From contig JBEKNT010000214.1 in assembly GCA_049522565.1 (NCBI GenBank), forward strand, positions 1 to 11,390: a DNA stretch of 11,390 bases, read 5' to 3'. Both the position numbers and the translations under genes were made by a program. The notes below the pieces were generated by a model. The model did not search any database. It worked only from the letters and a program-made list of their open reading frames with translations, and was not told where the DNA came from. Of this stretch, positions 7,142 through 11,390 are shown one piece after another (position 1 is the stretch's first letter; the number at the start of each line of letters is the position of its first letter). The DNA is from JASHVB01 sp049522565 (GTDB lineage Bacteria; Pseudomonadota; Alphaproteobacteria; Acetobacterales; Acetobacteraceae).

Positions 7142-7684
7142 TCACGTGGAAGACGTGGCGAACGGCCACCGTTCGGTGATGGTGGCAATATACCGAACGA
7201 CCAGATCCAAGGCGCAGGCTGCATCAAACACGTCCAGCGAAACGGGACACCAGCCAAAGTCAACTCTGGCCGTGTGAGCCTCCGGCACGGATGTGGGCAG
7301 CGGGCCGAGGGATGCTTTTATCATGCCGTCGTGCGTCAGCTCGATAAGCAGCGTCTCTCCCACTTTTTCGCCGTCAGCCCGCAGTTCATATGCGATCGGA
7401 TTGCAAGACGATCCACCGACATAAAGCGGCCCAGTGTAATATCCGGATATGTCACGGAACTCGCAACGTTCCGGCCTCTTGCCGAGGTGCCGGTTGGCTT
7501 GCTCTACGGCCTTGTGGATGAGGGAGCGAACCTCGGTAGAGAATTTGGTTTGCATACGCTCAAGATCCACGTGGGCATCGTCGATCGCCTGCTGGGTGTG
7601 AGCCCGTTCGGCTGTCTTCTGAAGCAGGCGCTGCCGTCGCGTATTCAGCGTCAGGTCCAGCAGATCCTCCAATGACTGTGACAC
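7142..7684 (-). CDS. Hypothetical protein with N-terminal coiled coil, GTG start
   Basis: I do not recognise this 180-residue protein. Residues 5-66 are highly charged and helical, with heptad-like spacing (LEDLLDLTLNTRRQRLLQ, then ERMQTKFSTEVRSLIHKAVEQ), and probably form a coiled coil. Residues 75-148 look like a compact beta-rich domain (EFRDISGYYTGPLYVG, then AYELRADGEKVGETLLIEL), and a final helix spans about 153-172. Cysteines at 74, 94, 146 and 157 are scattered, with no CxxC pair. There is no signal peptide or membrane helix. The GTG at 7684 is preferred because AGGAGG lies eight bases before it. The frame is open up to an ATG at 7936, but that stretch has no protein-like pattern and spans a promoter-like region. 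The gene is AT-richer than its surroundings (54% G+C over 7381-7560), which hints at transfer. An FNR-type box upstream suggests control by oxygen. Confidence 0.75.
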   Translation of the reverse strand: MSQSLEDLLDLTLNTRRQRLLQKTAERAHTQQAIDDAHVDLERMQTKFSTEVRSLIHKAVEQANRHLGKRPERCEFRDISGYYTGPLYVGGSSCNPIAYELRADGEKVGETLLIELTHDGMIKASLGPLPTSVPEAHTARVDFGWCPVSLDVFDAACALDLVVRYIATITERWPFATSST

Positions 7685-7692
7685 CGGCGCGA

Positions 7693-7698
7693 CCTCCT
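7693..7698 (-). promoter_or_regulatory. Ribosome binding site that sets the GTG start
   Basis: On the minus strand this reads AGGAGG, a perfect Shine-Dalgarno core, followed by eight bases and GTG (7684-7682). It is the best ribosome site in the open frame and supports the 180-residue product over longer versions. Confidence 0.8.
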
Positions 7699-7809
7699 GT
7701 GAAACCGACTTCACTTGGGGCAGCAGCAATCCCGGGCCACGCCGCCGGCCCGAAATAACATTCACGTCTGGCCGGAACGGCCTGTTCCGTGCCTCCCGCG
7801 CAAACAATT

Positions 7810-7815
7810 TGCATA
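7810..7815 (-). promoter_or_regulatory. Candidate -10 element TATGCA
   Basis: The minus strand carries TATGCA about 29 bp (centre to centre) downstream of the FNR-type palindrome. That is close to the spacing expected when an FNR/CRP-family activator binds near -41.5. It would place the transcript start near 7800-7803 and leave a leader of roughly 115 bases before the GTG. Only four of six bases fit the TATAAT consensus. Confidence 0.4.
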
Positions 7816-7834
7816 CACGCGCTCTGACGTTGCA

Positions 7835-7848
7835 TTGATCTACATCAA
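7835..7848 (-). promoter_or_regulatory. FNR/FixK-type box TTGAT-N4-ATCAA
   Basis: The plus strand reads TTGATCTACATCAA, a perfect match to the FNR/FixK/Anr consensus palindrome. It is centred about 157 bp before the GTG of the hypothetical gene, with a candidate -10 correctly placed between them. It lies outside any convincing coding region. No gene reads rightward from it for the rest of the window, so the leftward hypothetical gene is the natural target. Confidence 0.7.
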
Positions 7849-7942
7849 AGCTGCCAGGTTGGCCGCCGCCTTCCCGCACCGCGGGCTGTGCGTGATCGGT
7901 AGCAGCCATGCACCTCGGTGTGCCGGCAGCAAACACAGCGCC

Positions 7943-7957
7943 AGCGGCGAAGCCGCT
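7943..7957 (-). terminator. Hairpin after the GH65 gene, weak terminator candidate
   Basis: AGCGGC and GCCGCT form a perfect 6-bp stem around a three-base loop (UUC in the minus-strand RNA), starting 15 bp after the GH65 stop. Only a weak T-rich run follows. It may separate the phosphorylase operon from the FNR-box promoter and the hypothetical gene. The rest of 7685-7972 shows no gene. Confidence 0.4.
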
Positions 7958-7972
7958 ATGTCATCTCTCCCA

Positions 7973-10309
7973 TCACGTGCGATGCGTGCTGGACGGTGGA
8001 CGGACCGTCGATTCGGACGGAATTGCGCAGAAGACCCGCAACGCCTGGTCGCGGCGGAGTTCGTGCGGCTTGCCGCTTACGGTAAGTGTCATCGGTTCCC
8101 CTGCCTCGAGCGTCGCCTCGGCAAGCTGCCCGGGCTGGTCGATCCTGATCTTGAGGCGCCGGCCACGCCACTGAAACCCGAAGCTGAGGCTGTGCCATTC
8201 CGCCGGCAGTCGCGGGTCGAGCTTAATCCCATCGCTCTGCAGTGACAGCCCGCCGAACCCCAACACCGCCGTCAGCCAGATCCCGCCCAGGGCCGCGATG
8301 TGCACGCCGCCATCGATCGCCACATGGGTATCCGCCAGATCGATCGCCGCGGTCTGCCGAAAGTAGCGCAGCGCCATTTCGGCATAGCCTAGCCGTGCGG
8401 CAACGAGCCCATGCATTGCCTGGCTCAGCGAGCTGCCTTGGCTGCACCGCGGCGCGTAGTAACGGAAGTTCGCCGCGCTTCTTTCGCCATCGAATTCCTC
8501 TGGCAGCAACCCCAGGAGTGCCACGACATCGGCCTGCTTGACCACCTGGGATCGTTGCGTCCGCTCTCGCCCAAGCACGACGTCCATCGGCACTGAACGG
8601 CCTGCATAGTTCGCCAGATCGATGTCTTCGAGAGCAAAAAACCCCGCGAACTGTTCGAACAGCCCCGTTGCGGCATCCAGGCCGGTTGCCATCGTCTCCG
8701 CGACGTTCAGCCATTGCTGCAGCTCCGTGTCGTCCACGCCGAGGCGGGACGCGAGGCGTTCCCAATGCTCGGGCCAACGCTCGCGCAACAACGCCGCAAC
8801 ATCGAGCGCGCGCCGAATGTTCCAGCGCGCCATGACGTTGGTGAACGCATTGTCGTCGATATGCTCGTGATACTCGTCCGGTCCGATGACGCCGCGGATA
8901 TGGTGGTAACCGTCCGCCTCCGGTTGAGCGCGGCTGGACCAGAACCGGCCCGTCTCGAGCAGGATCTCGGCACCGGCGTTCAGCAGGAACACTTCGTCCC
9001 CGGTCGTCTGCCAGTATTGCCAGACGGCGTAGGCGACGTCCGCGCTGATGTGCTGCTCCTGCTTGCCACACAGGACATCGACGACCTTGCGGTCCGGACC
9101 AATGACCTGATCCGGCGTCGTCTCCGCGCCGGAATCGGCAGACTCCCAGGGATAGAGAGCCCCGCGCCAGCCCATCCGGGCGGCCTTCGCTCGCGCGCCA
9201 TCGATTGTGTGGAAGCGATACATCAGCATCGCGCGGGCCGCTTCGGGCCAGGTCAGGGTATAGAATGGCAGCAGGTAGATCTCGGTGTCCCAGAACACAT
9301 GCCCATGATAGTCGTCGCCGGTCAGCGCCCGGGCGCCGATCGATACGCGCTCGTCGGCTGGGTTGGCCGCGCTGTTCAGGTGGTAGATTGCAAATCGCAA
9401 TGCCTGCTGCGCCGCCGGGTCGCCGTCGACCGCGACGTCGCTACACTGCCAGCGGGCTGACCAGGTTGCCTCGTGCGCCGCGACCACGCCGCGCCAACCG
9501 AGCTGTCGCGCAACGCCGAGCCTGGCCCGCGCCTGGCTGCCAGGATCGGCACCCTTCGTGTCGCTCCGCACCACGGCGACGAAGCGCTCGAAACGCACGA
9601 CCTGCCCGGGCCGGGATGTCCAGGTCCAGGACGTTTTCAACTGGCCATGCGCGGTCGGCGGAAGATCGTGGCCATCGATCTGCAGCGACGACGCGGTCGC
9701 CATGGCAAGACCCTTGCCGGAATGCTGGGTCCGCCAAACGCCGAGATCCTGATTGAGCTGTTCAGCTATGAGTCCAAGGGTCAGGCCCTCGAACAACGCT
9801 TCGAGCGTGACCTCGATCTCTGCATCCCCGAACTCGAATTGGATGAGTTGCAGTCCCACCGCGCGGTCGCTCAACGACACAAGGCGCAGGGTGCGCCCGC
9901 GACGGCCCTGTCCGGGGGCACTGAGCTGACGGCCTTCGGTGAGCAATGCACCCCGTTTCATGTCGAGCGACATGCGATGCAACGACATGTCGCCAGGGTG
10001 GTGTACCCAAGCCCCGTCAGGCAGCAGGATGCGGACATGCAGCCAGTCGGCGGCTGGGACGAGTGCCGGTATCGCCTGCGCGGTGCCAGCCGTGTCGAAC
10101 AGCCCGGCGACGTAGGTGCGCGGTGGGACGACCCAACGCGCTCCCCGAGTCATCGCTCGTGTGGCCCTGACGCCCAGGAACCCGTTGCTGATCGCGAAGC
10201 GCGACTCAACGCTGCTCTCGCGGAGCGGATCATAGCCCTCCGCGTCAAGCACCCAAGCGGGATCGGCGGTCGGCTCCAGCGCGTGCTCCATCTTTCCTGG
10301 CCCGATCAT
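7973..10309 (-). CDS. Glycoside hydrolase family 65 disaccharide phosphorylase
   Basis: This 778-residue cytosolic protein belongs to GH65, mostly inverting phosphorylases that split maltose, trehalose, kojibiose or nigerose with phosphate to give glucose and beta-glucose-1-phosphate. The N-terminal beta-sandwich starts with ESRFAISNGFLGVRA (residues 35-49). The (alpha/alpha)6 barrel follows, with GHVFWDTEIY (336-345) at the glucose-binding site, GVIGPDEYHEH (473-483) carrying E479 as the expected general acid, VVKQADVV (589-596), and the phosphate-loop GSSLS (625-629). A small C-terminal beta domain closes the protein. Length is typical. Residue 624 before GSSLS is Gln, where I recall His or another conserved residue in many phosphorylases, so activity or phosphate binding may differ. 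The ATG overlaps the upstream HAD gene stop (ATGA), implying coupled translation. Substrate specificity cannot be assigned from sequence alone. Confidence 0.92.
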   Translation of the reverse strand: MIGPGKMEHALEPTADPAWVLDAEGYDPLRESSVESRFAISNGFLGVRATRAMTRGARWVVPPRTYVAGLFDTAGTAQAIPALVPAADWLHVRILLPDGAWVHHPGDMSLHRMSLDMKRGALLTEGRQLSAPGQGRRGRTLRLVSLSDRAVGLQLIQFEFGDAEIEVTLEALFEGLTLGLIAEQLNQDLGVWRTQHSGKGLAMATASSLQIDGHDLPPTAHGQLKTSWTWTSRPGQVVRFERFVAVVRSDTKGADPGSQARARLGVARQLGWRGVVAAHEATWSARWQCSDVAVDGDPAAQQALRFAIYHLNSAANPADERVSIGARALTGDDYHGHVFWDTEIYLLPFYTLTWPEAARAMLMYRFHTIDGARAKAARMGWRGALYPWESADSGAETTPDQVIGPDRKVVDVLCGKQEQHISADVAYAVWQYWQTTGDEVFLLNAGAEILLETGRFWSSRAQPEADGYHHIRGVIGPDEYHEHIDDNAFTNVMARWNIRRALDVAALLRERWPEHWERLASRLGVDDTELQQWLNVAETMATGLDAATGLFEQFAGFFALEDIDLANYAGRSVPMDVVLGRERTQRSQVVKQADVVALLGLLPEEFDGERSAANFRYYAPRCSQGSSLSQAMHGLVAARLGYAEMALRYFRQTAAIDLADTHVAIDGGVHIAALGGIWLTAVLGFGGLSLQSDGIKLDPRLPAEWHSLSFGFQWRGRRLKIRIDQPGQLAEATLEAGEPMTLTVSGKPHELRRDQALRVFCAIPSESTVRPPSSTHRT

Positions 10310-11049
10310 GTCGGCCGCCGGCTGAGCCGCCCGGCAACCAGTTCATCAATGGCAACTTCGTCCAAACTCGTCACCACCAGATCCGCCCCTGCCGCTCGCA
10401 GCGAGGCGGCGTCGCCTAGTCGCGCGACGCCGAGCGCCGCCATGCCGCCTGCGCGGGCCGCCTCGACGCCGGCGGGCGCATCCTCGACGACGAAACACTG
10501 TGCGGGCGCTACCCCGAGCTCCGCCGCAGCCAGCAGGAAAATCTCCGGATTCGGTTTGCCATGCCGCAAATCGCGGCCACAGACGTTGACACTGAAGACA
10601 TCCAGCAAGCTACGGCCAGAGTCGAGGCGGATCGACCGCATCATTTGGTTGGCGTTTTTCGACGACGACGCGACAGCCATATGCCAACCAAGCGCTGCAA
10701 CCGCCTGCACGAAGCGGATCGCGTCGGGGAACGCAGCGATAGTCCCGGCATCGATCAGTTCCTCCAGCCGCTTCTGCTTGCGCTCGGCATAGGCGTCGGC
10801 CTGCCGTCCCGCGTCCGGCACACCCAATGCCTCCAAGGCCGCGCGGGCACCGCACAGGCGCGGCTTGCCCGCGACATGGGCCTGATACATCGCGGTGGTG
10901 AAGCGAGCCGGCTCGGCAAAGCCGCGGAGTGCTTCGCGCCAGGCTTGCTCATGCGGAGACGCAAGCAGAACACCGTCGACGTCGAAAATGCCCGCGGTCA
11001 ATGTTCGGGGTTGCCCGGACCGGCGGCCCGCCGGTTCGCAGATCGTCAT
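10306..11049 (-). CDS. HAD-superfamily beta-phosphoglucomutase-like enzyme
   Basis: This 247-residue HAD subfamily IA protein has all four core motifs: FDVDGVL (nucleophile D23, acid/base D25), ASSSKNA (Ser-containing motif II, 127-133), GKPNPEIF (K165) and VVEDAPAGVEAA (E189, D190). The cap domain contains HVAGKPR (58-64), like the VDGKPR stretch of beta-phosphoglucomutase-family proteins. It should convert beta-glucose-1-phosphate to glucose-6-phosphate in the cytosol. The overlapping GH65 gene, whose family releases exactly that sugar phosphate, supports this over a simple phosphatase. The ATG at 11049 has only a modest AAGG five bases upstream. About 17 residues precede the first strand of the fold, a little longer than usual. 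I give no symbol because pgmB function is inferred, not shown. Confidence 0.87.
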   Translation of the reverse strand: MTICEPAGRRSGQPRTLTAGIFDVDGVLLASPHEQAWREALRGFAEPARFTTAMYQAHVAGKPRLCGARAALEALGVPDAGRQADAYAERKQKRLEELIDAGTIAAFPDAIRFVQAVAALGWHMAVASSSKNANQMMRSIRLDSGRSLLDVFSVNVCGRDLRHGKPNPEIFLLAAAELGVAPAQCFVVEDAPAGVEAARAGGMAALGVARLGDAASLRAAGADLVVTSLDEVAIDELVAGRLSRRPT

Positions 11050-11390
11050 GTCCTTGCGCCTTGCAGTGCTTCCGTCGAGGTCTCGCGCGACTTACACGCT
11101 CGCACCTACGTCTCTTGCCGCCGGGCAGGTTCGTGTGGACGAGCGACGTAGCACAACACGAGAGGCGCTGACCAGGATGACGTGGTTCCCAAGCTGACGC
11201 AATGATGGCCGGCTCGTGCACGACCTCGGCTTCGGGCGAGCTTTCCCCGTTGCCAGATCATAGCGACCAAGACGGCCGTTTGCGGCGCGTGGTTCCCGCC
11301 GCCCCTGTCCCCTTCACTGATTCCTTCGAGAAGCACGCGTCTCGATGATCCGCCGTCCGTCGGATGCGGGCGGCATCCGCGACCCGGCCC
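11050..11390. other. Upstream region of the phosphorylase operon, no gene seen
   Basis: Reading frames here are short and lack protein-like pattern or ribosome sites. The promoter of the leftward HAD-GH65 operon should lie here, but I see no convincing -35/-10 pair. A 7-bp perfect hairpin, CGGATGC (11361-11367) and GCATCCG (11373-11379), stands near the right edge and could belong to a neighbour beyond the window. Confidence 0.4.

Noticed and set aside
5712..7277. 521-residue open frame on the plus strand
   Set aside because: It overlaps the MFS gene in another frame, is Arg-rich, has no membrane pattern or family motif, and continues through the intergenic repeats.
6578..7675. 365-residue plus-strand frame opposite the hypothetical gene
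   Set aside because: It spans the transporter's 3' end, the repeats and the antisense of the hypothetical gene, and has no coherent fold. The minus-strand frame has a perfect ribosome site and regular protein pattern.
7685..7936. Longer N-terminus for the hypothetical gene, from ATG 7936 or ATG 7906
   Set aside because: The extra residues look random, the extension would put the FNR box inside the gene, and the only good ribosome site serves the GTG at 7684.
8121..8135. 15-base identity (GCAAGCTGCCCGGGC) with 5425-5439
   Set aside because: The copy at 8121 is within the GH65 coding region and fits its reading frame. Flanks do not match, so I treat it as a GC-rich coincidence.
9473..10792. 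439-residue plus-strand frame
   Set aside because: It is antisense to both the GH65 and HAD genes, whose motifs are unambiguous.

Overview
This is a GC-rich bacterial window. A 60-base sample inside the large hydroxylase gene (3301-3360) is 75% G+C. The high GC, a gene order like coxM-coxS-coxL, a perfect FNR/FixK-type palindrome and short palindromic intergenic repeats of the CGTCATGG type all fit an alphaproteobacterium. Acetobacteraceae or a related Rhodospirillales lineage is my guess only; there is no rRNA or other marker gene here.

Left part (145-4864, plus strand): a tightly packed four-gene operon. A luciferase-like (LLM-class) flavin oxidoreductase is followed by the FAD subunit, the 2Fe-2S subunit and the molybdopterin subunit of a xanthine dehydrogenase/aldehyde oxidase-family hydroxylase. 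The gaps are 13 bp, a 4-bp ATGA overlap and 1 bp. The trio should form a molybdenum hydroxylase that adds a water-derived oxygen to a substrate carbon and passes electrons through two Fe-S clusters to FAD. The LLM enzyme could act on the same catabolic route. The active-site loop lacks the cysteine motif of true CO dehydrogenase, so the substrate is unknown.

Middle (4865-5484): a gene-poor stretch holding nested inverted repeats, a 9-bp GC hairpin, and a decayed 3' remnant of a LysR-type regulator. An MFS transporter (5485-6957) follows directly. Between it and the next, convergent gene lies a second palindromic repeat family (core CCTGTCATTGCG), of which another copy sits near base 71.

Right part (minus strand): a two-gene operon reading leftward from 11049. 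It encodes a HAD beta-phosphoglucomutase-like enzyme and a glycoside hydrolase family 65 disaccharide phosphorylase, overlapping by ATGA. Together they would convert an alpha-glucosidic disaccharide plus phosphate into glucose and beta-glucose-1-phosphate, then glucose-6-phosphate. Beyond a weak hairpin terminator lies a lone hypothetical gene (7142-7684). It is visibly AT-richer (about 54% G+C over 7381-7560), starts at a GTG with a perfect AGGAGG, and has a perfect TTGAT-N4-ATCAA box with a plausible -10 upstream. This suggests oxygen-responsive expression of an unrecognised protein and is the most interesting lead here. I found no tRNA, rRNA, CRISPR array, transposase or integrase.
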